DNA from: Cupriavidus sp. | GTDB taxonomy: Bacteria > Pseudomonadota > Gammaproteobacteria > Burkholderiales > Burkholderiaceae | Direction of reading: 5' to 3' | Assembly (NCBI GenBank): GCA_031181345.1 | Contig: JAPSLC010000039.1 | Span: 1 to 50,069, forward strand | DNA: 50,069 nt | Part shown: positions 41,297 to 49,339 of the stretch, in pieces | Numbering within the stretch: the first letter of the stretch is position 1 | Layout of the letters: the number at the start of each line of letters is the position of its first letter | The notes under the pieces: generated by a model | Told to the model about the DNA's origin: nothing | The model's input: only the letters and a program-made list of their open reading frames with translations | Database searches by the model: none | Position numbers and translations under genes: made by a program

Positions 41297-41833
41297 TCAG
41301 GCGGAGCGGGACGATTGGGGGCCCTGGTCGACGCGCCGCCCCATGATGATCAGGTCGCGCTCGATGCCGTCGAGTACCGCAACGCGCGGCAGTTCGCCCC
41401 AGCGGGCAAAGCCCATCCGCTCGAACAGCGCCAGGCTGGGCGCGTTGTGGCCGAAGATGAAGCCGAGCAAGGTATTCACGCCGATGGCGGGTGCGTGGGC
41501 CATCGCCCGCTCCAGCAGCAGCCGCCCCAGGCCCTGGCCACGGTAGCGATCGTCCAGGTAGATCGACACCTCGCTGGTGCCGCCGTAAGCCGGCCGGCCA
41601 TAGAAATCCGAATAGCTGAGCCAGCCGGCCAGTTGTCCGTTGGCGTCCTCGACGACCCATAGCGGCCGGCGCTCGGGGCCATGGGCATCGAACCAGGGCT
41701 GGCGCGAGGCGACGCTGACCGGCTCGGTATCGGCGGTGACCATGCGCGAGGCGACCGTGCCGTTATAGATCGCGACGATGCCGGGCAGGTCCTGGCGTAG
41801 TGCGTCACGCACGGTGAAACCGCTTGCTTCCAT
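41297..41833 (-). CDS. GNAT N-acetyltransferase, phosphinothricin/methionine-sulfoximine type
   Basis: This 178-residue GNAT enzyme opens FTVRDALRQDLPGIVAIYNGTVASR. It has the acetyl-CoA pyrophosphate loop RYRGQGLGRLLLERAM (motif A) and a C-terminal GFARWGELPRVAVLDGIERDL typical of the Pat/YncA subgroup, which acetylates small amine toxins or amino acid analogues. It lies between holB and tatD, a place where I expect a pilZ gene in related bacteria. The surrounding genes are housekeeping, so its role there may be incidental. Confidence 0.85.
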   Translation of the reverse strand: MEASGFTVRDALRQDLPGIVAIYNGTVASRMVTADTEPVSVASRQPWFDAHGPERRPLWVVEDANGQLAGWLSYSDFYGRPAYGGTSEVSIYLDDRYRGQGLGRLLLERAMAHAPAIGVNTLLGFIFGHNAPSLALFERMGFARWGELPRVAVLDGIERDLIIMGRRVDQGPQSSRSA

Positions 41834-41925
41834 GTTTCTCTTCTTTTAAATCAAACCGTTATCGCAGGAACTTCAAGTTCTATGTGAGCCGTGTCAGGCG
41901 GCTGCAGGGCGCGGTGGCGGCGCAA

Positions 41926-42957
41926 TCAGGCCGCCTGCCGCTGGAACAGGTGGCGGTAGTCCATCAGCACCGCCTCCATCACCAGCCGCGCGGCCAGCGG
42001 ATGCTGTTCGTGGCGCCGGTGCTGCACCAGCCGTGCGGCGAAGGCCTGCAGCCGGTGCGCGTCCGTGGCGCCGGCACAGCGCCGCAGCGCGGCCATCTCG
42101 CCGGGGAAGTAGCGCGCACCGCCTTCGCCGCCCAGGCACAGCGCCAGCAGATCGTAGGTCCAGCGTTGCAGGATGCCCAGCACCGAAGGCACCGGCAGCT
42201 TCTGCAGTTGTTCCGCGGCGGCCAGCGCGTCGAGCGCCGGGCCGCTGGCGAGCTGGCCGACCAGCCAGCGCTGCAGCGGCAGTTCCTCGGCCTCGGCCGC
42301 ATGCAGCGCGGTCAGCGGCGCGCCGCCCGCCTGGGCCAGCTGGGCCGGCGCATCGGCAACGCCCTGGGTCCGCAGCCATTCCAGCGCGGCCTGCTCGCTC
42401 GGCCGGCGCAGCGCGACCTGGCGACAGCGTGACAGGATAGTCGGCAGGATCCGGTCGATACGGTCGGTCACCAGCAGGAACACGGTCGCCGCCGGCGGCT
42501 CCTCCAGCGTCTTCAGCAACGCATTGGCGCCTTCGTGCTGCAAGGCATCGAGCGGGTAGACCACGACCGGCCGCAGGCCCGAGCGGTGCGTGCCGATGCC
42601 GACCGCCTCGATCAGCGCCCGCACCTGCTCCATCCGGATGATCTTGCTGGGCGCCTTCTTCTTGCCGCCGCCGTCGTCGGCCTTGGCATCGGCGTCGGAC
42701 TCGCCGCCTTCCATCGCCTCCGGCCGCACCACCGTGAAGTCGGGGTGATTGCCCTGGCCGAACCAGTGGCAGGCGGCGCAGGTGCCGCAGGGCTGGCCGT
42801 CCGCGAGCGGGGTGTCGCACAGCAGCGCCTGGGCGAAGTGCAGCGCCAGGTCCCGCTTGCCGATGCCCTGCTGACCATGCAGCAGCAACGCATGCGGCAG
42901 CCGGTCGCGCAGCGCCATCAGCTGTCGCCAGTCTTCGATTTGCCAGGGATAGAGCAT
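41926..42957 (-). CDS. holB: DNA polymerase III delta-prime subunit
   Basis: This 343-residue clamp-loader subunit begins MLYPWQIEDWRQLMALRDRL. It has a degenerate nucleotide loop (GQQGIGKR, residues 28-35), four Zn-binding cysteines (Cys47, Cys57, Cys60, Cys63 around PCGTCAACHWF), the ALLKTLEEPP motif and the SRC motif (ILSRCRQVAL). It helps load the sliding clamp at replication. An insert rich in Asp, Gly and Lys (about residues 85-100) is unusual but plausible. ATG 42957 is used in place of the TTG three codons earlier. Confidence 0.93.
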   Translation of the reverse strand: MLYPWQIEDWRQLMALRDRLPHALLLHGQQGIGKRDLALHFAQALLCDTPLADGQPCGTCAACHWFGQGNHPDFTVVRPEAMEGGESDADAKADDGGGKKKAPSKIIRMEQVRALIEAVGIGTHRSGLRPVVVYPLDALQHEGANALLKTLEEPPAATVFLLVTDRIDRILPTILSRCRQVALRRPSEQAALEWLRTQGVADAPAQLAQAGGAPLTALHAAEAEELPLQRWLVGQLASGPALDALAAAEQLQKLPVPSVLGILQRWTYDLLALCLGGEGGARYFPGEMAALRRCAGATDAHRLQAFAARLVQHRRHEQHPLAARLVMEAVLMDYRHLFQRQAA

Positions 42958-43074
42958 GGAAATCAACAGGTTATCGACAAATCTTCATGTCGTTTCAAAG
43001 CATGTCGCGCTATTGCGATTCTTGCAACGACCCGCTCGCACCGGACATCACCAAATCTTGATATTGTTTGCACG

Positions 43075-43689
43075 TCAAAGGCTTGCAAGAATCTTCTCAA
43101 GCTCTTCCTGAATATCCGCGATCGGCCGGGTGCTGTCGATCAGACGGAAGCGCATCGGCGCCTCCTGCGCCCGCCGCAGGTATTCAGCCCGGGTCCGGGA
43201 GAAAAAGGCGGCCGACTCGGCCTCGAACTTGTCCGGTTCACGGGCGCCGGCCAGGCGGGCGCTGGCCACCTCCAGCGGCACATCGAACAGCAACGTCAGG
43301 TCCGGTTGCAGATCGCCCTGCACCCAGCGCTCGAGCGTCTCCAGCCGCTCCCGAGCCAGGCCGCGCCCGCCGCCCTGGTAGGCGAAGGTCGCATCGGTGA
43401 AGCGGTCGGAAATGACCCAGTCGCCCCGTCCCAGCGCCGGTTCGATGACCTCGGCCAGATGCTCGCGGCGGGCGGCAAACATCAGCAGCGCCTCGGTCTC
43501 CAGATGCATCGGCCGGTGCAGCAGCAGTTGGCGCAGGTCTTCGCCCAGCGCGGTGCCGCCGGGCTCGCGGGTGGTGACCACGCGAGCGCCCTGCCCCAGC
43601 CGCTGCTGCAGCCGCTCGGCGAACCAGGCCAGATGCGTGCTCTTGCCCGCGCCGTCGATGCCTTCGAAGGTAATGAATGTTCCGCGCAT
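43075..43689 (-). CDS. tmk: Thymidylate kinase
   Basis: This 204-residue enzyme starts MRGTFITFEGIDGAGKSTHL with the P-loop GIDGAGKST. It has the dTMP-binding DRFTDATFAYQGGGRG and the lid REPDKFE. It makes dTDP from dTMP and ATP in the cytoplasm, essential for DNA synthesis. It lies between mltG and holB in the order mltG-tmk-holB, a common arrangement in proteobacteria. About 117 bp of less GC-rich sequence separates it from holB. Confidence 0.96.
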   Translation of the reverse strand: MRGTFITFEGIDGAGKSTHLAWFAERLQQRLGQGARVVTTREPGGTALGEDLRQLLLHRPMHLETEALLMFAARREHLAEVIEPALGRGDWVISDRFTDATFAYQGGGRGLARERLETLERWVQGDLQPDLTLLFDVPLEVASARLAGAREPDKFEAESAAFFSRTRAEYLRRAQEAPMRFRLIDSTRPIADIQEELEKILASL

Positions 43690-43706
43690 GGCGATGGTGT
43701 TCGTGA

Positions 43707-44702
43707 TTATTTGCCGCGCTGGTATTGATCGACCGCGCGATTGTGTTCGGGAAGCGAGTTGGAGAACTGGCTGGTGCCATCGCCGCGCGCGACGAAATAC
43801 AGCGCGTCGGTCGGCGCCGGCGTGGTCGCGGCCGCCAGCGAGGCCACGCCCGGCAAGGCGATCGGCGTGGGCGGCAGGCCGGTGCGGGTGTACGTATTGT
43901 ACGGAGTGTCGGTCTGCAGATCGCGCTTGCGCAGGTTGCCGTCGAACATCTCGCCGATGCCGTAGATCACCGTCGGATCGGTCTGCAGCATCATGTTCTT
44001 GCGCAGCCGGTTGATGAATACCGCGGCGATCAACGGCCGCTCGGCCGCCTGGCCGGTCTCCTTCTCGACGATCGACGCCATGATCAGCGCCTCATAGGGC
44101 GTCTTGTACGGCAGGTCCGGCGAACGCGCGTTCCAGGCCTCGTTCAGCCGCCGCTGCATCGCCCGGTAGGCGTGCTTGTACAGCTCGACATCGCTGCTGC
44201 CGCGGGCAAACAGATAGGTATCCGGGAAGAACAGCCCCTCGGCCGAGGGCTCGGCGGCGCCGATCGCCTTCAGCAGCTCCGGCTCGCTCATCCCCTTGGT
44301 GTCGTGGCGCAGCGCGGGATGGGCGTCCACGGCGGCGCGCATGCGGCGAAATTCCCAGCCCTCGATCACGGTCAGCACATGGTGGTTGACCTCGCCCCGG
44401 GCGATGCGGCCGATCACCTGCAGCGGCGTGACGCCGCTCTCGAACTGGTAGCCGCCGGCCTTCAGGCTGGCGTGGTTGCCGGTCAGCCGCGCCAGCAGCA
44501 CGAACAGCCGGGTATCGATCGGCACGCCGCCGCGGGCGACCTGGCGGGCGACGCTCGGCACGCTGGAATTGGGTTTGATGATGACTTCGAGCGGCGAGCT
44601 GCGCAGCGTCAGCGGCCGGTTGGCCCACCAGGCGAAGGCGCCGGCGGCGGCCAGCGCGAATGCCACGGCGGCCAAAACCAGCCGGGAAAGAAAACGTTTC
44701 AT
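43707..44702 (-). CDS. mltG: Endolytic murein transglycosylase MltG
   Basis: This 331-residue protein is anchored by one N-terminal membrane segment (FLSRLVLAAVAFALAAAGAFAWW), followed by a YceG domain with a LysM-like subdomain. The catalytic glutamate lies in ASIVEKETGQAAERP, with downstream IAAVFINRLRKNMMLQTDPTVIYG and a C-terminal YFVARGDGTSQFS. It cleaves nascent glycan strands and sets their length. ATG 44702 is preferred to a TTG two codons earlier. Directly upstream lies the 12-bp tandem repeat 44717-44812. Confidence 0.95.
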   Translation of the reverse strand: MKRFLSRLVLAAVAFALAAAGAFAWWANRPLTLRSSPLEVIIKPNSSVPSVARQVARGGVPIDTRLFVLLARLTGNHASLKAGGYQFESGVTPLQVIGRIARGEVNHHVLTVIEGWEFRRMRAAVDAHPALRHDTKGMSEPELLKAIGAAEPSAEGLFFPDTYLFARGSSDVELYKHAYRAMQRRLNEAWNARSPDLPYKTPYEALIMASIVEKETGQAAERPLIAAVFINRLRKNMMLQTDPTVIYGIGEMFDGNLRKRDLQTDTPYNTYTRTGLPPTPIALPGVASLAAATTPAPTDALYFVARGDGTSQFSNSLPEHNRAVDQYQRGK

Positions 44703-44716
44703 CGACAAGCTTGGGT

Positions 44717-44812
44717 AAGTGCGGATCTAAGGGTGGGTCTATGTGCGGATCTAACTGCGGGCCTAAGTGCGTATCCAAGTGCGGGTCTGATCGCCGATCT
44801 GGCCGCGGGTCT
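44717..44812. repeat. Eight-copy 12-bp minisatellite upstream of mltG
   Basis: Eight consecutive 12-bp units of the type AAGTGCGGATCT, with variation at several positions, end 15 bp before the mltG start. The 344-bp gap 44703-45046 holds nothing else except a TATAAT box at 44927-44932. Because it lies between mltG and its likely promoter, unit number could affect mltG expression. Confidence 0.85.
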
Positions 44813-44926
44813 GCGTGAAAGCGAGGTCGCCGGGGCTGCCGGGCGCCCGGAAAACGCGCAAGCGGCAGGCGGCAGGCGCAGCGGGTGACCGAAACACCGC
44901 CGCCGGCCGCAATGACGGCAGACCCA

Positions 44927-44932
44927 TATAAT
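44927..44932 (+). promoter_or_regulatory. Candidate -10 box upstream of ygfZ
   Basis: TATAAT matches the sigma-70 -10 consensus exactly and is rare in this GC-rich DNA. It lies 114 bp before the ygfZ start. No convincing -35 box lies at the right distance. The same bases also give TATTAT on the other strand, so it could serve mltG. Confidence 0.4.
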
Positions 44933-45046
44933 ACCGGGAGCCTTGTCCGGGGCCGCCGCTCACCGCGTCACAAGTTGTGACAAGCCCTGCACAAGCCATC
45001 CGCCAACCGTGCCGGCCCGCGTGCCGGCTTCGAATCGACTCACTCC

Positions 45047-46054
45047 ATGCACGCCCCGAATCCCGCCCGCGCCGCCCAGTTCGCCGCCCTGCGCCAGGAC
45101 GGCGTCGTTTGCCGCCCCGCCAATCTGGGCCTGATCCGCGTAGCCGGCGATGACGCCGCCACCTTCCTGCACAGCCAGCTGACCAATGCCGTCGAGGACC
45201 TGCCGCCCGGTCACGCCCGGCTGGCCGGCTATTGTTCGGCCAAGGGACGCCTGCTCGCGACGCTGTTGATCTGGCGCGATGCCCAGGGCATCGCGATGCA
45301 GCTGTCGGCCGACCTGCAGCCGGCGATCCAGAAACGGCTGTCGATGTTCGTGCTGCGCGCAAAGGCCAAGCTGACGGACCTTGGCGCCGACGCGGGCATC
45401 GTCGGCGTGGCTGGCGCCAAGGGCGGCAGCGCGCTGTCCGCCGCCGGCCTGCCCGCCCCGGCCGACCCCTGGACCACCGCCAGCGTCGGCGAGGCGACGG
45501 TGATCCGCCTGCCCGACGCCGACGGCGTGCCGCGCTGGCAAGTCGTGGCGCCCGCCGCGCAGGCCGAGGCACTGCGCGAGACGCTCGGCACCACGCTGCT
45601 GCCCGCCGATGCCGAACTGTGGGACTGGCTGGAGATTCGCGCCGGCCTCCCCCGCATCGTGGTGGCGACGCAGGAACAGTTCGTGCCGCAGATGATCAAT
45701 TTCGAGCTGATTGGCGGCGTCAATTTCCGCAAGGGCTGCTATCCGGGCCAGGAAGTCGTCGCGCGCAGCCAGTATCGCGGCACGCTCAAGCGCCGCATGT
45801 GGCTGGTCAGCGGCGAAGGCGAGACGCCGGACGAAGGCGCCGAGATCTATCGTGCCGACGATCCCGGCCAGCCCAGCGGCATGATCGTCAACGCCGCGCC
45901 CAAGCCCGATGGTGCCGGCTGGGACGCGCTGGCCGAGCTGAAGATCGATGCGGCCGGCGCCAGCCTGCACCTGGGCCATGCCGAGGGGCTGGCGGTGACG
46001 GTGGGCGAGCTGCCCTACCCGGTGCCGCTGCTGGCCACCGACCCGGCCGCCTGA
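45047..46054 (+). CDS. ygfZ: YgfZ/GcvT-type folate-binding protein
   Basis: This 335-residue protein has the YgfZ motif KGCYPGQEV around Cys231 (Lys229 to Val237) and the N-terminal FLHSQLTNAVEDLPPG. It belongs to the tetrahydrofolate-dependent YgfZ/IbaF family involved in iron-sulfur cluster assembly or repair and tRNA thiolation. ATG 45047 is the natural start. It is followed by the DUF4936 and NRDE genes on the same strand and divergent from mltG, an arrangement common in Burkholderiaceae. Confidence 0.94.
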   Translation: MHAPNPARAAQFAALRQDGVVCRPANLGLIRVAGDDAATFLHSQLTNAVEDLPPGHARLAGYCSAKGRLLATLLIWRDAQGIAMQLSADLQPAIQKRLSMFVLRAKAKLTDLGADAGIVGVAGAKGGSALSAAGLPAPADPWTTASVGEATVIRLPDADGVPRWQVVAPAAQAEALRETLGTTLLPADAELWDWLEIRAGLPRIVVATQEQFVPQMINFELIGGVNFRKGCYPGQEVVARSQYRGTLKRRMWLVSGEGETPDEGAEIYRADDPGQPSGMIVNAAPKPDGAGWDALAELKIDAAGASLHLGHAEGLAVTVGELPYPVPLLATDPAA

Positions 46055-46090
46055 GGCGGTGGGCAGCGAGGCCAGCAAGGAGACGCCGCG

Positions 46091-46381
46091 ATGAGCGACC
46101 ACCTGTTCGTCTACTTTCGCGTGCGCGAGCACGAGGCCGCCGAGGCGCTGCCGCACTGGCACCGCTGGATGGCCACGGTGGCCGAAGCCACCGGGATCGG
46201 TGGTACGCTGATGCGCAGGCCCGAGACCCGCGCCGGCCTGCAGACCTGGATGGAGGCCTACGCCGACGTGCCGCCGGCCTTCGATGCGACGCTCGACGGT
46301 CTGTGGCGGCAAAGCGGTTTGCAGCACTGGCTCGAAGGCGAGCGCCAGGTCGAACGATTCGTCGACCTGGACCTGTTGTAG
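46091..46381 (+). CDS. DUF4936 family protein
   Basis: This 96-residue protein of unknown function has conserved aromatic and acidic residues (HLFVYFRVREHEAAEALPHWHRWM, GTLMRRPETRAGLQTWMEAY) and the closing HVWxxG-like stretch replaced by LQHWLEGERQVERFVDLDLL. An AAGGAG ribosome site precedes ATG 46091. In Burkholderiales it is often found just after ygfZ, which fits here, but no biochemical function is known. Confidence 0.8.
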   Translation: MSDHLFVYFRVREHEAAEALPHWHRWMATVAEATGIGGTLMRRPETRAGLQTWMEAYADVPPAFDATLDGLWRQSGLQHWLEGERQVERFVDLDLL

Positions 46382-46429
46382 CGCGGCGCCGCCTGCACCG
46401 ATGCAGCGGCTCGCAACAAGGAATGGCTT

Positions 46430-47272
46430 ATGTGTTTGATCCTCGTCGCCTGGCAGGCCCACCCCGACTATGCGTTGGTGGTTGCGGCCAATCGCGATGA
46501 ATTCTATGTCCGCCCGGCGGCGGCGGCGCACTGGTGGGACGATGCGCCCGAGGTGCTGGCCGGCCGCGACCAGGCGGACGTGATCGGCGAGCCGGGCACC
46601 TGGATGGGCGTGACCGCCGGCGGGCGCTTTGCCGCCCTGACCAATTACCGCGCGCCTTCGGAGAAGCGCACCGATGCGCGCTCGCGCGGCGAACTGGTGG
46701 CCGGATTCCTGCGCGGCGAGGCGTCCCCCGAGCAATATGTCGGGGATCTCGCCCGTGGCGCCGGCATCCGCAGCCCCGGCGCCTACAACGGCTTCAATCT
46801 GCTGGCGGGCGATCTCGATGCGCTGTGGTGGTACAGCAATCGGTCGCCCGACGGCGCGCCGCAGCGGCTCAAGCCGGGGCTGTACGGCCTGTCCAACGCG
46901 CTGCTCGACACGCCGTGGCCGAAGGTGCGCAGCCGCGTCGGCGCGCTGGCCGAGACGCTGGCCGCCGATACTGGCGCGGCCAATGCCAGCATTGAGCCCT
47001 ATCTGACGCTGCTGGCCGATACCCGGCAGGCGTGCGAATTCGAATTGCCGCAGACGGGCGTCGCGCCCGAATGGGAAAAGCTGCTGTCGTCGGCCTTCAT
47101 CCGCTCGCCCTCGTACGGCACGCGCGCCAGCACGGTGCTGCGGGTGCGCCACGATGGCCGCTTCGACCTGAGCGAGCGCAGCTTCGATGCGGCAGGCCCG
47201 ATCGGCGAGGTCTCGTACCGGGGCCAGATGAACGTGGCCAGCCGCGCGGGCACGATTCCGGCGCCACGGTAA
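46430..47272 (+). CDS. NRDE-family (TANGO2-like) protein
   Basis: This 280-residue protein starts MCLILVAWQAHPDYALVVAANRDEFYVRP, with Cys2 positioned as a possible N-terminal nucleophile and the eponymous NRDE motif. It shares the family motifs NYRAPSEKRTDARSRGELV and NGFNLLAGDL. NRDE proteins are linked to heme or lipid handling in eukaryotes; their bacterial role is unclear. ATG 46430 has AAGGA upstream. The C-terminus is convergent with the MFS gene, 6 bp apart. Confidence 0.88.
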   Translation: MCLILVAWQAHPDYALVVAANRDEFYVRPAAAAHWWDDAPEVLAGRDQADVIGEPGTWMGVTAGGRFAALTNYRAPSEKRTDARSRGELVAGFLRGEASPEQYVGDLARGAGIRSPGAYNGFNLLAGDLDALWWYSNRSPDGAPQRLKPGLYGLSNALLDTPWPKVRSRVGALAETLAADTGAANASIEPYLTLLADTRQACEFELPQTGVAPEWEKLLSSAFIRSPSYGTRASTVLRVRHDGRFDLSERSFDAAGPIGEVSYRGQMNVASRAGTIPAPR

Positions 47273-47278
47273 GGGCCG

Positions 47279-48508
47279 TCAGCGCGACAGATAGCGCCGC
47301 ACGGTCCGCGCCCCCGCCAGCGCGATCCATCCCATCGTCAGCGCGACCAGGCCCAGCCCATAGCGCAGATCGCTGGCGTGGGCCACGCCCCCGATCATCA
47401 CCGGCCCCAGCATCAGCCCGATATAGCCGAAGCGCGCCACGCGCGAGATGCCCTCGGCCGGCGGCACCCCGGGCAGCCGCGACGCGGCGACAAAGAAGAT
47501 CGGCACCATATTGGCCGCGCCCAGGCCCATCATCGCAAAGCCCAGCAGGCTCGCCCACGGCGCCGGCCACAGCAGCGCCAGGCTGATGCCGACGAAGGCC
47601 AGCCAGGCGCTGGCCGTCAGTGTGCCGGCATCGCTCCAGCGCGAGCGCGCCAGATCGCCGGTGAAGCGACCGACCGCCATGCCGCCCGAGAAGGCCGCAT
47701 AGCCGAAACTGATCCAGCCGGTCGGCGCCTGCGCGATCTCGCGCATATAGACGCTGGTCCAGTCGTACATCGCGCCCTCGCCCACCAGCCCGAGAAACGC
47801 CATCAGGCCCAGCAGCCACAGCGCGCGGCCGGCATGGTCGTGGCCCTTGTCGGCGTGATGCGCGGTCGGATGGTCCGGCAGCAGCCAGCGCTTCGAGGCC
47901 AGCCCGACGCCCGCAGTCAGCACCGCCATGCCGATCGCGTGCGCCAGCGGCGCGACCTGCAGCGACAGCAACAGCCCGCCTACCGCGGCGCCCACCATGC
48001 CGCCCAGGCTGAACATGCCGTGCAGCGCCGACATGATCGGCTTGTGACGCCGGGATTCGACCGTGGCGGCCTGCGCGTTCATCGCGACGTCGAACACGGC
48101 ACTGGCCATGCCGAAGGCGATCAGCGCGGGCACCAGCGCGTAGAAATGCGGCATTGCCAGGATCGCGATGGTAGCCAGGCCGTACGCCACGCCGCCCGAC
48201 ATGCAGGCGCGCGTGCTGCCGACCCGTGAAATCCAGCGCCCCACCGGGCCCATCGCGATGATCGCGCCAAAGGCCACCGCCAGCATGGCCATCGACAGCA
48301 CCGCGTCGGACAGGCCGAAGCGCGACTTGATGGTCGGAATATGGACGCCCCAGGTGGCGAAGGTCGCGCCATTGACGAAGAACAGCGCCATCGTGGCCCA
48401 GGTGGCGGGACCGGTGCGCAGCGGCGGTGGGGAGGGGTTCGGAGAGTCGAGCGGAGGCGACGACGGGGATGTCGCCGGTCGGGGCAGTTCGGTGGAGAGG
48501 TCGTTCAT
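47279..48508 (-). CDS. MFS transporter
   Basis: This 409-residue protein has about 12 hydrophobic segments after a 30-residue Ser/Pro-rich N-terminus. An MFS-type arginine/glycine loop (MGPVGRWISRVGSTRA) follows segment 2, and the second half shows GYAAFSGGMAVGRFTGDLARSRW. It resembles the sugar/aromatic exporter subgroup, but specificity is not readable. ATG 48508 is selected; the upstream 31 codons are low-complexity, within a 203-bp gap that holds short GACGCGATGTCG direct repeats and no other gene. Confidence 0.87.
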   Translation of the reverse strand: MNDLSTELPRPATSPSSPPLDSPNPSPPPLRTGPATWATMALFFVNGATFATWGVHIPTIKSRFGLSDAVLSMAMLAVAFGAIIAMGPVGRWISRVGSTRACMSGGVAYGLATIAILAMPHFYALVPALIAFGMASAVFDVAMNAQAATVESRRHKPIMSALHGMFSLGGMVGAAVGGLLLSLQVAPLAHAIGMAVLTAGVGLASKRWLLPDHPTAHHADKGHDHAGRALWLLGLMAFLGLVGEGAMYDWTSVYMREIAQAPTGWISFGYAAFSGGMAVGRFTGDLARSRWSDAGTLTASAWLAFVGISLALLWPAPWASLLGFAMMGLGAANMVPIFFVAASRLPGVPPAEGISRVARFGYIGLMLGPVMIGGVAHASDLRYGLGLVALTMGWIALAGARTVRRYLSR

Positions 48509-48711
48509 GCAATGCGGCTCGGTACGGCTCGCTACGGCCCGGTACGTTGCGATATGGCGCAAGACGTGCCAAGGCGCTGGCGGGACCTTGCATGGTCTCA
48601 TACCGTCGGCCAGGCGGCCGTCGGCCGATGGCTGACGCGATGTCGGGCGCGATCCCCGACGCGATGTCGAGGCGGCGGCCGCGCTGCAGGCGGCCCGACG
48701 CCGGTCGACAA

Positions 48712-49152
48712 TCAGCGCTGCGCGCCGCCCGCCAGCCGCTTGCGCATCTCAATATGGGGAATGCCCGCTTCCTCGAACGGCTCGCCGACCTGCTGGAAGC
48801 CGACGCGCGCGTAGAACGGTGCCGCATGCGATTGCGCGTTGAGCACCAGCTCGGGATAGCCGAGTTCCTCGGCCTTGGTCATCAGCGCATCGAGCACGCG
48901 CGCGCCGATGCCGGTGCCGCGCGCGCTGGCCAGTACCGCCATGCGGCCGATATGGCCATCGGGCAGCAGCCGGCCCGTCGCCACCGCGACGCCTTGCGCG
49001 TCATAGGCGATCGCATGCCAGCTGGGCTCGTCCCATTCGTCCCATTCCAGTTCGACCGGCACGCCCTGCTCTTCGACGAACACGGCATAGCGGATCGCGC
49101 GGGCGGTCTCGCGCGCTTCGGACCAGGGCAGCAGGCGAACGGTGATGGTCAT
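48712..49152 (-). CDS. ElaA-like GNAT acetyltransferase
   Basis: This 146-residue GNAT protein opens TITVRLLPWSEARETARAIRYAVFVEEQGVPVELEWDEWD, a signature of the ElaA/YitI subgroup, with motif A RGTGIGARVLDALM and a C-terminal FYARVGFQQVGEPFEEAGIPHIEM. The substrate is unknown. ATG 49152 is used; a longer frame gives 30 residues without family resemblance. Between it and the phosphatase-like gene lie 187 bp with no clear gene. Confidence 0.85.
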   Translation of the reverse strand: MTITVRLLPWSEARETARAIRYAVFVEEQGVPVELEWDEWDEPSWHAIAYDAQGVAVATGRLLPDGHIGRMAVLASARGTGIGARVLDALMTKAEELGYPELVLNAQSHAAPFYARVGFQQVGEPFEEAGIPHIEMRKRLAGGAQR

Positions 49153-49339
49153 GGTGAGAGGGATGACGCGTCGGTTGGCGAGGATCGGCATGATACTCGC
49201 GTCGGCCCGATCTTTCAGCGGACTGCGTCGCGGCCTCGGCAAACTGCTGGCACGGTTCGACTGCTACCACTGCCAGACCGTCGCGGGTGATGGCTCGATG
49301 AAGCTGCGGCGTGACCTGAACGCGGCAACGCGGTTGCCT

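Noticed and set aside
42965..42980. DnaA box in the holB-tmk gap
   Set aside because: TTATCGACA differs from TTATNCACA, stands alone and no origin features surround it.
44690..44700. AAAACGTTTC near the mltG start as a second LacI-type operator
   Set aside because: It is not palindromic beyond the central bases and lies inside the coding start of mltG.
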